Below, piece after piece: positions 24,079 through 35,659 of a DNA stretch of 64,000 nt. Below the pieces are notes generated by a model. It was given only the letters and a program-made list of their open reading frames with translations. It was not told the DNA's origin and searched no databases. A program made the translations under genes and the position numbers. Source of the DNA: Anastatus disparis (taxonomy: Eukaryota > Arthropoda > Insecta > Hymenoptera > Eupelmidae); the NCBI GenBank assembly GCA_017163975.1, contig JAFFSR010000291.1, positions 1,927,001 to 1,991,000 of the forward strand, in the 5' to 3' direction. Positions within the stretch are counted from its first letter, which is position 1; each line of letters opens with the position of its first letter.

Positions 24079-24454
24079 AGCGGCATAAATTCCATTTATC
24101 TAGACACTTACCATAATAATATAGTTACAGCTATCAACAATTCTAAATCTTGAATTAGCAATGGTGTACTTTTGGAAATATATTTAACACCCACTCAAAT
24201 TGAAACAGTTTCAGAAAATAGAAGTACAGTGCTTATATACTTAATTGGACTGATATGTTTAATTAATGTTCATACGGTATCTTTCATAATGTTGAAATGC
24301 AATGAATCTTGCGGCATGCTTTTTAGAGAATAAATTTTATACGGGCTATAAGTTTTATAAAAAAAATGCTTTTTATAAAAATTTTGTTTCCCATAAATAT
24401 TCAACCATATAAAGTTTTTATATATCGTCCGGTTAACGGAACAAAAAAATACAT

Positions 24455-24830
24455 CGTTTTTAATTTAAAAAAAAATTTTTTTTAAATATTTTTAAAACAC
24501 GCTTTTATAACGGAGAAAATACACTAAAAAGTATTAAATAAATTAATTAACTTCCTTGAAATTACTTTTATACAGTACGTTGCGATAATTAAAAGAAACT
24601 TTTACAATAAAAATTTAAAAAGAAAAGTGTGGGCGCTAATTTTAGTAAATCTAATTCAGCGCCCAAACTTTTATTTTTGAATTTTCGTTGTAAAATTTTC
24701 TTTTAATTATCGCAATGAACTGTATAAAAGTAATTTTAAGGAAGTAAATTAATTTATTTAATACTTTTTAATGTATTTTTTCCGTTATAAAAGCGTGTTT
24801 TAAAAATATTTTTTTTTTTGATTTTTTATT
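24455..24830. mobile_element. Palindromic MITE-like element with GGGCGCTAA/TTCAGCGCCC centre
   Basis: ACACGCTTTTATAACGGAGA near 24499 mirrors TCCGTTATAAAAGCGTGTTT near 24780. Arms of ~165 bp meet at a short GC-rich inner hairpin (24627-24662). Confidence 0.8.
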
Positions 24831-24860
24831 ATCTACTTTTTAGTTAAAATTGAATTTTCT

Positions 24861-25261
24861 ATGAGTAATTTTTTTCAAAAGTTTGTACTTAATTGTATTT
24901 TCTGTACATTACCATATCCCCTATATATTCCCCTATCCCTTTTGATCCTCCTATCCTCTATATTTCCAGCTGCTCATTCGCCTATCCCCTATGCAAGCCC
25001 CTATCCCCTATGCATTTTCTACAACTATCAACTCAACAACGTTCCATCAACTCGCTTCCACCCAAAGATAGCCTTTCCACTTAGACTTCCTCGGAGTTTG
25101 CACACCCGTCATCGCCGACCTGACAACGGATTATTACATTGTCATCGGAGACCGAGGTCTGTGTAAAATTTCAGAAATTTCCATCGACAAAAAGAGCCTC
25201 AAATCGAGCGTGCAAGATTTGATCACAGACAGACAGACGTGAAAGCAAGCTTAATAAAAGC
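24861..25261. other. CCTAT-rich segment and retroposon-like sequence
   Basis: 24910-25015 has irregular repeats of CCTATCCCCTATGCA, which create a Pro/Tyr/Leu-rich spurious frame. 25095-25260 is GC-richer and ends near GATCACAGACAGACAGACGT, a type of tail seen in dispersed insect repeats. I cannot assign a family. Confidence 0.35.
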
Positions 25262-25893
25262 GTGTAAAAAAGGGACACGTCGTTTTGAGGTTGAAAAAAA
25301 TGACACCTCAGTTTTTTATTTAAAAACCGGACAACTCGCTTTTAAAGTTAAAAAAAGAGACACGTCGTTTTGAGTTTCAAAAATTTGACATGTCGTAGAT
25401 GTTTTATTTAAGAGAATGTAAAATACCAAAATCTGTTTAAAAAATTTTTTATTTTTAATTTAAAAGTCTCAAAAATGTCTCTATATTATGCATTTTTACT
25501 TAAACATATCAAATTAACGAAATTTGGATATTTTAATAAATTTTTGAATTTAGATAAAAAATGTGAATGACTACAATGTTAATGAAACATTTACTCTAAT
25601 ACATCACCCTAATTAATGTATGATCTCAAGTTTTCATTTGTTCATTCGCTTTATTTTCAACTAAAAAATTTTTTATTTCTAAAAATTATGATGCATATAT
25701 ATTATATCGCGCAAAAAAATTTTCAGAAAAGGAATGTTGTATCGGTGAGTTGTAAAAATATTTATTTGTGAAAATAAATGAACTTTATTTCCCAATTATA
25801 TAAAATATACAATGAAATGTATTCTAAAAAGAATTCTCGTAACGTTTATTGAAAAATTTTTTTTTGTAATAGAACTAATTCACAAAATGTATG

Positions 25894-25895
<2 letters not shown>

Positions 25896-25943
<48 letters not shown>
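25896..25943. repeat. (TA)n microsatellite
   Basis: About 48 bp of TA repeats at the left border of the nested MITE. Confidence 0.95.
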
Positions 25944-25946
<3 letters not shown>

Positions 25947-26541
25947 GAAGAGGTTCGGTTGCGGGCATGATTTGGCTGTGGATACCTCTACGTTTCTATA
26001 GACAGAAAGCAGATGAGGTTTTTCTGACAAATGTTATTTATGTATTATAGCAGCACGTTTGTTTATGTCAAATATCGAAGCGAACAAACGCGTCTGCTTC
26101 GTGCTGTAAGCAAATTAATTTTTCTGTGCTTGAAAAAAAATCACAAAAATTTATTTACATTTATTTATAGTTTTTCAATAGTATTACAAATCAAAGCGAA
26201 TCAATGAAGGTGAGTGTACTGCACATTTATTCAGTAGGAATTTATTCGTACTTTGTGATGCAATATGGATTGCAACCAATATGTTGACACCAACAATTTT
26301 GCAAGGGTGCCCACAACCGAACCAAAATCTTTTTGGTTCGGTTGTGGGTTGTCAGGTTGTGGGCACTTCACAAAATTAATTTAAAAAAATTATTACATCT
26401 GACGGAATCGATTTTGTCCCTTCATTGGTAGTTAGATAAGGTCTCTAGCTTTCCATGGATACCTATATGTCCAAAAAATATACACTTGGTGAAAAGTTAT
26501 GAATCAAAAACAAAAGGGTGCCCACAACTGGACCCTTTCCC
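25944..26541. mobile_element. Nested ~600-bp MITE, GGGGAAGAGGTTCGGTTG / GTTGTGGGCA type
   Basis: Left end GGGGAAGAGGTTCGGTTGCG and right end GGTGCCCACAACTGGACCCT are imperfect inverted repeats (~23 bp), and the element sits in TA repeats. Three internal GGTTGTGGGCA-type motifs (near 26290-26365) repeat the terminal sequence. Tc1/mariner/pogo-type MITE is likely from the TA context; no ORF. Confidence 0.72.
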
Positions 26542-27004
26542 ATATATATTACGAAAGTAAGTGATTGCAACGCTACTTATTAAGAGTTATGTTTTTTAGA
26601 ATGATTAATGAAACTATGTCCTGTTAAAATGGGTAGAAATAAAATATGTATACATAAATAAATATTCTTGTTACAGAATCTGAATTTGATATGCTCGAAA
26701 TGCCAAATTTAAAAATTCTATAACTTAATTTTCAACATTGTTTATTAAAAATTAATAAAATGTAGTTATATTCCTTTTGCACATAATTTATATAATTTAT
26801 TTCATTAATTATTAAAAATATTATAAAATTAGAATTTTAGATAAAAATTTTTAAGACGTGTCTCTTTTTTGAAACTTAAAACGACGTGTCCCTTTTTTCA
26901 ACACAAAAAGCGAGTTGTCCCGTTTTTTAATATAAATCGATGTGTCACTTTTTTCTAATTAAAAACGACGTGTCAGGTTGTATACCACCAAAAATGATGT
27001 GTCT

Positions 27005-28300
27005 TTTTGTTCCACTAACCGTACGATAAGTTAGTAAAATTTACCAAATAGAATGATTGGCGTAAGAGCAATCGGAAATAAAATATATTCTCTAATGATT
27101 AACAATGTAGAAGCAAGCACACTAAAATATCACGAAGACAAGTTAATCCACAAGCCAGTATTTTTTTTAAGCAAGGTATTAAAAGTGACAAAATAAATAA
27201 CCCACAAATCTCTCATCCATAGTGGCTTGGAGTTTTTGTGTTTGGGGTTTCTGAGTTTGGGTTTGTGAACTTAGAGGTATAGTTTCAGATACCAAGATGT
27301 TTGCCTAGGGTCTCAGTATTTGGAGTTTTGGATTAGGGTCTGTAGTCTGTGGTCTTAATAGTAGAGTTGATTTTGAGGTTTTGAATTTTTGGCTATAGAA
27401 TTTATTAAATTTATTTTTTTGAGAATGAGAAAAGTATGAATATTAGCGATATAAGGTTCCCGCGTACAAAAAAGTTAATTTATTGTAGTTTTTGGGAATT
27501 GACAGAAAATCTAGACGTGTTAAAAATCAACAAATAATAAATTAAAATTAAGCAGCCCACAATACGTATAGATCAGTTAACTTTGTTTTTGGATTTTTTC
27601 ATTTAAAATCTGTAAAATGTAATGTATACGTAAAATTGACTTTATTAGCGATTTAAATGTTTTTTTATGTTAGGGAAAATCTAAACCTGTTGAGCCGATA
27701 TATATTGAGAATTTAAATACAACGCAACAAAAACAGAATATGTACATCTTAACTCAGATTTAAGGTGTGAGTTTTTATTATCCTTTTTTGTATTGAAAAA
27801 ATTGATTTTATTTGTGACTTTCAGATGATTTTTGTGATTAGTTCCATGTGTAGACTCCTTCGGCTAATTTTAATTATGAATTTGAATTTAGCTAATCAAA
27901 ACACATAATATTATAAATAACTTATTATTTCCTTTAAATGAAAGAAGTTATTTTGACGATTTTAAGACTCTTTTTAGGTTAGGGCTGAACATAGATCTGT
28001 TCGCCTAATCTAAGTTGCAAATCTGAATTCAGTGTACTAAAATACATAAGATTAGGTATATATTTTTTTTAATTTTTAGTTTTTGGTATTTTTGTTCAAT
28101 TTTGTTTGACTGAAAAACAAGGCTACTTAGCCAGTTTTCAGGTGCTTTATTGAGATTAGAGCCAAACCTAGACCCGTTGGACGAATTCTGTGGGCGAATT
28201 TGAATTTAGCACATAAAAATACACAGGGACACATGTATCTTACACTCAGGTCTGACAACTTTCTCGTTTGCGTGGCTGTGTATTGAAGCAACAAATTTTT
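27005..28300. repeat. Degenerate tandem repeats
   Basis: 27230-27420 has short irregular GTTTGGGGTTT-type repeats. From about 27600 a ~160-190-bp unit recurs with GTTAGGGAAAATCTAAACCT, GTTAGGGCTGAACATAGATC and GATTAGAGCCAAACCTAGAC at about 27670, 27980 and 28150, each followed by GAATTTGAATT(T/C)AG and AAAACACATAA-like blocks. Strongly diverged. Confidence 0.55.
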
Positions 28301-28309
28301 TTTACGTTT

Positions 28310-30048
28310 AAAGTATTAATGGTTAAGAATCGTAAAAGCAAAAAATTTCCAGATGCATTACAAGAATAAAACTTTGCATAAAAATCATTAAGTGTTAAGA
28401 TCGATGAGTTTTTAGAGCGACAAAATCCTTAAGAGCAGGTCGTATATCTCTATCCTCTTCTAATAAAAAAATTCATTTTTCTGCAAAACCTAATAATTGT
28501 AGCAAAAAATAAGGAGATAGCCCCATTCTGTATCATAAAAAGCAATATTTTCTTTGATAAAGAAAAGCTATTTTTATTGATTCGTTTTGAAGAAAGCCTT
28601 GAAAAACTTCAAAAATAGAGGTTAGGATAGACAATTCAGTTTTTCAAGGCTTTCTTCAAAACGAACCAATAAAAATAATTTTTCCTTATCAAAGAAAATA
28701 TTGCTTTTTATGATACGAAATGGGGCTATCTCCTTATTTTTTGCTACAATTAGCATTTCTCATGAAAAAATGTATTATATCCGCCAGGTAGAATACGAAA
28801 AAAGAAGAGACCCGTACTTTTTTGTTTTTCAAAATATGATAAATTGCAAAAGTTATAGCTGGTATAAGCTAGTACAATTTTGATATATATGGATACAGCG
28901 CTGTAATAAATGACGTCACGAAAGCAAATACTTTCGTGATGTCTCATAGTTTTAACTGCTTCTATTTCTTTGAGTTTTGATTTTCATGAAAAAAGAAAAA
29001 ATACGTGACCTTTATTTTTTCTTTTTCTAAATAACGGGTATAATGGATTAAAAAAAATTTTTTTATTATATTGAAAGTATTGATGGTTGAGAATCTCAAG
29101 AGTGACAAATTACTAGATGCATTACAATCAGAAAAATTTGCATCAAAATCATTTTAGCGTACTAGGATCCAGTATTTAGAGCGACACAATCCTTGAAGCT
29201 TCTGTAGTATCAGAATCATCTTTTGTTTGGGTTTAAAGTTTTAATTTGTTTAAATATCATAAGCGACAAATTCCCAGAGACATTTAAATTAAAAAACTTA
29301 TATGAAAAAATATTTAAGGTGTGTAGATTGAAGGATTACTAAAGCGACAAAATCCTTGAAACCTCAGCAAGGTCACAAAAATCTTTTAATTGCACTCAAA
29401 GTATTAATAGTTTTGAATATCAAAAGCGACCAACTCTCTAATTCATTTTAATTAAAAAAAACTTGCATAAAAACATTTCTTATATGCTTGGATTTGAAGA
29501 ATTTTAGAGCAACAAATTCTTTATAGCTACTTTAGTATTAAAAATATCTTTTTATTGCATTAAAAGTATTGATGGTTAAGAATCTCAAGAGTGACAAATT
29601 CCCAAATTCATTACAATCACGAAAATTCGCATAAAAATTAATTTAGCGTAATAGAATTTTTGGAGCGACAAAATCCTTAAAGCTTCTGTAGTATCAGAAT
29701 CATCTTTATATTGCGTCCAAAATTTTGATTCATTCAAGTATCATGAACGACCGATTCCCAGACGCATTTAAATTGAAAAACTGACAAAAAAAAATATTTA
29801 GAGTGTGCTGATTGAAGAACTACTAGAGCGACTAAATGCTTAAAGCCTTAGTGAGGTTTAGTAACATCTTTCGATTGCACTTAAAGTGTTAATTAGTTTA
29901 ATCATCAAGAGCGACTCATTCGCAAATGCATTTCAATCAAAACAGTTTACATAAAAACATTTTCTATGTGCTAGGATTTAAGGATTTTTGGAGTGATAAA
30001 TTTCTTATAGCTACTGTAGTATCAGAAACATCGAACAATTTATTAGAT
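28310..30048 (+). repeat. ~160-bp tandem array with trimeric higher-order period (~488 bp)
   Basis: Monomers start with AAAGTATTRATGGTT-like sequence and contain GAGCGACAAAATCCTTAAAG. Starts lie near 28312, 29073, 29232, 29398, 29562, 29722 and 29882. Monomers three apart resemble each other most (29073 with 29562, 29232 with 29722, 29398 with 29882), giving a ~488-bp super-period. Interrupted by the palindrome at 28497-28752 and flanking AT-rich DNA. Satellite-like. Confidence 0.8.
28497..28752. mobile_element. 256-bp palindromic element within the array
   Basis: TGTAGCAAAAAATAAGGAGA mirrors TCTCCTTATTTTTTGCTACA; arms of ~110 bp are nearly identical and meet around 28620. It interrupts the ~160-bp tandem array. 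Confidence 0.85.
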
Positions 30049-31260
30049 ACAATAAAAAAAAAGTTTCCATTTTTACTTAGGCCCAATGGCCATATCTGAG
30101 TCTGGGTCAAATTTTGGGACTTACGAACTATCCTATCTTAGAGCGACAAAAAAGCGACATATTATGCAACCAGAATGGAGTAGCTAGCTCTAGCCGTTCA
30201 TAAGTTACTGTGGTGGGTTTCGTAGCTTAGTATGAAGCTAGAATAGCTATTGTTTCTCGGAAACGGCTGGAGCGACAAAATCCAGTGTATGATTAAATGT
30301 CAGCGACAAATTAGCAACAAATTATTAAACATCGCATGACTTATTAGATTGTGAGCGCCCAGTCATATATAGACTTTAAGTCTTTATTAATTACTATTGA
30401 TTCAATATATAAGAATAGAATATTAAATATTGCATGCGATAAATAACTAAAATAACTAGTTTAAATATAAAAGCTGTAATTAATAAAAGCATTTAGCATA
30501 AGCGCCCAATGTATGTACGCTCCTGAAAGCGCACACACATTTTAGTTACATACATACATATCATGTACAGAAAGCGGGCAAGCAGAGAGAAAGGCTCTCT
30601 CTCACCTCAGCTCTACCATCAATTCGATCTTGATTAAAAAAGCACGATAGACATCGAAGAATCATCAACGTCGTTGATGATTCTTCCATGCTCGCGTGTC
30701 TTAGAGATATATTCATTGAAACTCGTCCAAAATTTTATTTAATAAAGAGTTGCGAGGAGCAACACCATACCTTATCCTATCCTAAACAGTAAAGCTCCGC
30801 ATACTAAGGTACTTGATCTTTAGTATTAACGGGCATTACCCATAATAAAACTAATCCTTTACTAACACCTGAAATAACCACACACACTACATACTCGAGC
30901 CCTCACCAGACGGCATAGTCTGGTTAACGGCTTTACACATACAAGTATTGCATAAATGCAATCATAGACTCAATAGAGTCAACAATAATGTATGATCCCC
31001 TAACTGCAAGTTAGTAGGACATTACAAGATACATTAAAAAAAAAATTTTCCATTTTCACTCAGGTCCCATGGCCGTATCTGGGTCTAGGTCAGGTTTTGG
31101 GACTTATGAGCTATCCTATTATAGATCTACAAAAATCGACAAATTATTCAACCAAGATGAAGTTGCTAGCTCTAGCCGTTCGTGAGTTACTCTAGTGGAT
31201 CCCGTAGTTTAATATTAAGCAAGAATAGCCATTGTTTTTTGGGAAATACTGGAGCGAGTT
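30038..31260 (+). repeat. Duplicated ~230-bp unit flanking and holding a solo LTR
   Basis: 30041-30275 and 31010-31260 are direct repeats (both start TTATTAGATAC/TTATTAGAT+ACATTAAAA and contain AGCTAGCTCTAGCCGTTC or TGCTAGCTCTAGCCGTTC). The second copy's start was split by the LTR at 30350-31026. The first copy therefore shows the uninterrupted site. Confidence 0.8.
30350..31026 (+). mobile_element. Solo LTR of a retrotransposon with AGAT duplication
   Basis: 677 bp starting TGTGAGCGCCC and ending GGACATTACA, with AGAT on both sides (30346-30349 and 31027-31030). It has features of an LTR: GC-richer U3-like part with purine-rich stretches, AATAAAGAG polyadenylation-like signal near 30742, and no ORF. 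No internal retrotransposon sequence adjoins it, so it is a recombination-derived solo LTR. The family (gypsy or BEL) cannot be decided from the LTR. Confidence 0.78.
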
Positions 31261-31359
31261 TGGCCCTATGAAGTGGATTCCGTAGCTTCATATACATTGC
31301 TGATTGGTTCTTAATCCTTTTGTGGGCTATGCTCTAATCATTAGCTGTCCAAAGTAAAT

Positions 31360-31880
31360 CTTTTGCTATCCCATTAGAGTTACTCAAAGCTTCAAACTTA
31401 TCCACTGGTTGAATCTGACAAGCTCTACAGGAGGAGACAGAGGGCCGGGGTTCGAATCTCGGTGAGGTCGAGATTTTTTCTCCATTTTTTAATTTAAATA
31501 TTGAAAGTGGAGGATGTCCCGAGCTCACTAACACTGCGGTGGACCACCCCCTAGAGACTTTTTTCGGTTTTAACAAAAACCGACAGAGGTCACTCGAAGG
31601 CCGGTAAGGCAGAGCGCGACTGTCCCACTATTATAGTTGAGCCGGACCGTTCTGCCGGGTAGGTGTTGAGCTCCGGATGCGTTAAAAAGGATGGGTTGAG
31701 CGATGCTCCCCGCCTAAATAGGCTTGCACGATCGAGCACCACCTATCGAAGTTAGGGAAAATTGAGGTATGGTTTCGAACGCGAAAACACTGGAACACAA
31801 AGGTGGTCGAGGTGTCACTTACTAGGCCAAATAGGCTGTAGGTGGTTAAACCCCAAAGATAGATAGATATGATATAACAT
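31360..31880 (+). mobile_element. tRNA-derived SINE with GATA-type tail
   Basis: The head contains an A-box-like CACTGGTTGAATCTGACAAG and a clear B box GGGGTTCGAATCTCGG (31449-31464), spaced as in tRNA genes and followed by TTTTTT. A ~380-bp GC-richer body follows and ends in ACCCCAAAGATAGATAGATA. The internal pol III promoter plus short simple tail define a SINE. A small ORF on the opposite strand is incidental. Sequence differs from the SINE at 51499, so it is a second family. Confidence 0.7.
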
Positions 31881-31920
31881 TACGTAGGCCTGAAATTATT
31901 GCTCCAAACTTACAAAAACT

Positions 31921-32245
31921 ACTTACTAGGAGAATGTCAAATCTCCGGATCACAGATTTTGCTCAAACTTTGGGATAAGTTTTCAGATGACAAAATATGA
32001 AAAAAGCTAAAGTTATAGTCACAAACGCTCAATATTTCTCTAGATACAGGCAATCAAAGAAAATCACTAAAAAAATTATTAGATTTTCAAACACTTATAG
32101 CTTTCACTAATTGACTGAATCTAGGGAAATATTAAGCGTTTGTGACTATAACTTTAGCTTTTTCCATATTTTGTCATCTGAAAAATTATCCCGAAGTTTG
32201 AGCAAAATCTGTGATCTGGAGGTGTGAAACTCTCCTAGTTGGTTT
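31921..32245. mobile_element. Palindromic element, family A copy 2
   Basis: ACTAGGAGAATGTCAAATCT mirrors GGTGTGAAACTCTCCTAGTT. Arms of ~150 bp share GATCACAGATTTTGCTCAAA / AGCAAAATCTGTGATCTGGA and are highly similar to the outer arms at 18345-19064, from which this copy differs by a shorter centre. Confidence 0.85.
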
Positions 32246-32559
32246 TATAAATAGGTTTAGACTCAATAACAATTTTAAAAATATTTTACTAAGATGTTTT
32301 AGCTTAACAAGAAAATTTTAAACTAACTGTAAGAAATATTTCCAAAAAAAAGTTTAGCAGATTAAATTTTACTGCAATACAAAAAAATTTAATAATTAAT
32401 ACCAACAATTATTCAAGTAGCTAGCCCACAAAAAAATCAAGCTATGGGCAGCTTTACATGGCACAGTCAAAGAAACGATTTGTTCTCTGGCTGCGCGGCA
32501 CGACTACGTATTGTGAGGCTCAATTTGCTACAGTTTTTTTCTTGTTTATTTAAAAAAAA

Positions 32560-32640
32560 ATTCGGGAACAAAAAATTGTACATTTTGTAACGAGTATATA
32601 AAGGCTTTATTTACGAAACAAGAAGTTTACGGCCCGAACT
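32560..32640 (+). repeat. Short dispersed repeat shared with 52205-52280
   Basis: GTAACGAGTATATAAAGGCT followed by TTATTTACGAAACAAGAAGTTTA matches GTAACGGGTATGAAAAGGCT then TCATTTACGAAACGAGAAGTTTA near 52215. Origin unknown. Confidence 0.65.
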
Positions 32641-32644
32641 GAAG

Positions 32645-32820
32645 GCGAGGATAGATAGATAGATATTGATTTATTTTGTGAAAGGAGTAAAAGAAGGCGT
32701 GTAATACATCAAACAATAAATAATAATTCTGTATAAAGTATTGCGCATAATATGATAAGATACCACAGTCAAATATTAAAATTAATATATAATACTGTAT
32801 CGGTGAGTTGTAACGGTTAT
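32645..32820 (-). mobile_element. 5'-truncated LINE 3' end with TATC-type tail
   Basis: On the minus strand the segment ends AATAAATCAATATCTATCTATC, a polyadenylation-like signal followed by a short tetranucleotide tail, as in many non-LTR retrotransposons. Only a ~170-bp AT-rich 3' UTR-like stretch remains. Confidence 0.5.
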
Positions 32821-33174
32821 TTTGCACACGTTACAAAAAAGAATTAGCTTTTAATTATATTTTATTTGAGCTAAGTCGAAGAATTTAATTAAATGCGGAG
32901 TTGCTGAAAATTATAATAAATATGCTAAATATTATGCAACAAACTCCGATAGTGCTAGCTAGTAAATTTTATTGATATACGACAAGCTCTTAACTGAGAT
33001 ATTAGTCGCTTGTAGCACTTATTGCGTCTCTCTCTCTCTTTCTCTCTTACCTAGTCGAGAGACGCGTTGCTGGTAGCACAGTTTTCCTTGTGAAGCAGAT
33101 TTACAATTGCATAATATCAGATTAAGCTTTTTATGTGTATAATCAACTATAACTGCTCACGAGGACCGTGGAAG

Positions 33175-33983
33175 TGTCAGAGTAAGCAGCAGGAAATATA
33201 TTTATTATTATATATGTAGATAGGCAATTTGAGTCAAATACATAAAACTTCGTATTTAAATTTAATAAAATTTATTCAATAAAAAGAAATCAATATAATA
33301 AAATTAATGTAAATAATGATAATTTAATATATCGCAAACAAAAAGATATGATCTTACTTAAATCTCAAAACCTAGTTATTAGAAAGATATAGAGATAAAA
33401 AGGCGACGCAAACTAAATCTTTATCAAGCAAGAACAAACGCGCGCACTTTTAATACTAGAGTTTCTTCGAGGAAAGAAACTCCAATTAACAAAATTTATA
33501 ATTTATACACTATTACAAGTAGAAGTTTCGACTTAAAAATACATACTTTAAATATCCTTTGTGCGTTGGCCAACGCCGCGCAAATGGGAACAACCTGGTC
33601 GCTGGAGCTTGCCGACAGCAGCCAAAAAGGTAGAACATCCAAGCCAAATAATATTGGTTGGAGAAAAGATGTAGCCTTGGATGCCGATCGTCTCCAAACA
33701 GGTGTTATCCTCTTTTTCTTCAAATACCAAAGAGAAAAACCACTTAACAGGTCCACGCCAACAAACTATCACGACTCTAAGTAGATCAAAGAGAATAAAA
33801 CTAAAGATGCGTGCTCGTGGACTGCAGGAAAATGTCTGCCACCTCGTTGCTTCTCTTTCTTCTCGCGCGCGTCGGTTGACGCTTCACGTTACTGCTACCT
33901 GACGATGCGCGTGACGACGCACCAAGCTGTTTCAAATACAAGAGCACGCGAAATTCGAACACGGTAATGGGAAAATCGTGACA
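33175..33983 (-). mobile_element. 3' LTR of a gypsy-like retrotransposon
   Basis: On the minus strand the segment starts TGTCACGATTTTCC and ends CTCTGACA, giving short inverted TGTCA/TGACA termini. It is preceded by the polypurine tract GGTGGAGGGG (33984-33993). Internally it has a GC-rich U3-like part and an AATAAATTT signal near 33275. No primer-binding site follows the end, so this is a 3' or solo LTR. Several overlapping short ORFs inside it are incidental. Its length, ~809 bp, depends on the inferred right terminus. Confidence 0.65.
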
Positions 33984-34128
33984 CCCCTCCACCAGACGCA
34001 GCATATCCAAATTCTGCTGCTCTCGTACAATGAACCTAAAGAAGCGAACAGGACTAGTCGTTTGTAATGAATATGTATCTATGTATGCGTAATATTATAA
34101 TTTATTAATAATTGCCGAGTTTAGATCA

Positions 34129-34230
34129 GTGTGGGCAAAACTTGGCCCTTTTCACATTAGAATGTCCGCACACATAGCATTTGGGGGGCTCTTGCCAAAG
34201 ATGCCTTAACCTGGCTGCTTCTTCCTTTTT
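34129..34230 (-). pseudogene. Retroelement zinc-finger fragment
   Basis: A 34-codon minus-strand open stretch bounded by stops reads KKEEAARLRHLWQEPPKCYV then CGHSNVKRAKFCPH. The PPKCYVCGH...FC pattern is a small zinc finger followed by a stop. It lies upstream of the LTR at 33175-33983 on the same strand and probably derives from the same element's internal region, with AT-rich DNA between. Confidence 0.45.
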
Positions 34231-34263
34231 CTAGGACCTTAGTTCCGCCATAAGCCGATCGGC

Positions 34264-34850
34264 TTGGACCCGTTCATATCTACAGACGATATGTGTACTA
34301 TTCAGACTAAATATAATCTAAGTAGTAAAACAACTATAGGAATAGCATCAGATCTTCACGTAGCAACTCGGAAGCGTAAAATTATTGAAGCAGGTTTGAA
34401 AAACTTACTGATAAACAATTCACACAAAGTAGATAGTTCTTTTGAAGTGAAAAAAATTGATTTTCATGATATGCAAAAAAATGTGAAAACTATCAATAAT
34501 CAGACACTTGTTTACTGCAAAAACCTTGCTGGATTTATTTCATTTGTTAAAAATGAAATAAATGTTTCTAATGTGGATTATAAATTTGGGATTGACGGTG
34601 GTGGTGGCTTTCTCAAGGTGTGTTTGTCAATTCAACGTAAATACAATGATCCTACTTATGTTAGTAAGCGTCGTAAGTTCAAAGACGGCATAGATCAAAA
34701 CAGTTTCAAAGATACAGGGGTGAAAAAACTATTTATTATTTCATTATCACCATCTAGCAAAAGAACTATCAAAATGTATCAGAGTTATGGCAACTGTTAG
34801 GAATTAACCAATTTTCCAATACTTTATCTACTGATTTAAGGTTGATCATC
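34264..34850 (+). pseudogene. Central fragment of a Cys-rich transposon-family protein, frameshifted
   Basis: An open frame of about 178 codons carries blocks I associate with the same family as the minus-strand fragment at 23655-24078: a basic helix (HVATRKRKIIEAGLKN), KFGIDGGGGFLKVCLSIQ and VKKLFIISLSPS. After about 34765 the family match moves to another frame (NVSELWQLLGINQF, LSTDLRLI), showing a single frameshift; the frame then ends at TAG near 34855. There is no ATG before 34291, so the 5' end is truncated or follows an undetected splice. Neither the N-terminal zinc region nor the C-terminal catalytic region is present nearby. The family is transposon-derived with unknown chemistry. 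Confidence 0.7.
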
Positions 34851-35044
34851 CGCTAGCTATGGTTTGTTGTTCATAAAAATTAAAAGTTAAAAATATTCTT
34901 CAATATTTTGAAAATAATTAATTTATACCAAGGAAAAAATCCCCGTTAATTTTCAAGTAGCCTTAACGATTAATTTTTTTATATATGCTCACTCAAAGTT
35001 TGCGTGTTTTGTATCTTATAGTAGTAAAAAGATAAACTTTAAGT

Positions 35045-35655
35045 GTAGTCTAGGCGCCCAGAGGGTTCCGTATGAAGTTAAAGGTCCCACCAAGCAAGTG
35101 GGTGATTTTTATGTATTTTGAGCCGCTGAATCCGAATTCGCAACTTGCTTTTCGCACAAGTAGTCGAGTAATTTGTTATAAACAAATTAATTGTTTAAAT
35201 AGCTATAGTTTATGAACTACAATAGATGCAGTGATTTTCTCTGCGAAAACTTGTTCTTTAATAAAAAAACAAAAAACAATCGTTTTTGTTGCATGTCGAT
35301 TCGATAATTAGAACCAGAGATATGGCAAATATATTGCTAAAAAACATAGAGACGTAGCGCAAGCGCGGAATGCCCTGGTAAAAAACCTTATAACTCGACG
35401 ACTAATTAATATTTTTTGAAGTTTAACATGTGTTTGAAAAATTTCAGAGTCTCAGCTTTAATGATGAATTGTTATATATTACTTTTAAATGTTGATAAAT
35501 TAGCTAAAATGATTTTAGGCAGAAAAAATTTTCAATTTTTCAGAATTTTGTTTGTTTACAACGAAATAATATAGGTTAGCGAACAAAATATTTCTATATT
35601 TTTGATATAGAATGATAGGAAATTTCATCTAGTTTAAGAATCTGTCCAGTTTTTT
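35045..35655 (+). mobile_element. Relic arm related to the 40-42 kb palindromic element
   Basis: Starts TGTAGTCTAGGCGCCCAG, the same terminus as the element at 40048-42249, followed by a diverged GTGGGTGATTTTTATGTATTTTGAGCC block and TTGTTATAAACAAATTAATTG. The opposite end is not found, so it is truncated. Confidence 0.6.
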
Positions 35656-35659
35656 AAAT

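Larger units (their letters stand above)
25262..27005. mobile_element. 1.7-kb element with minisatellite terminal inverted repeats
   Basis: Left end (25262-25400) and right end (26855-26990) are inverted arrays of a ~35-bp unit carrying GACACGTCGTTTTGAG or GACAACTCGCTTTTAA, four or more units each side. Between them lies AT-rich DNA, a TA microsatellite and a nested MITE at 25944-26541. No coding capacity. Confidence 0.72.

Noticed and set aside
24861..25166. 101-codon frame with a signal-peptide-like start
   Set aside because: Composed of CCTATCCCC-type repeats and then retroposon-like DNA; no conserved motif and no splice or start support.
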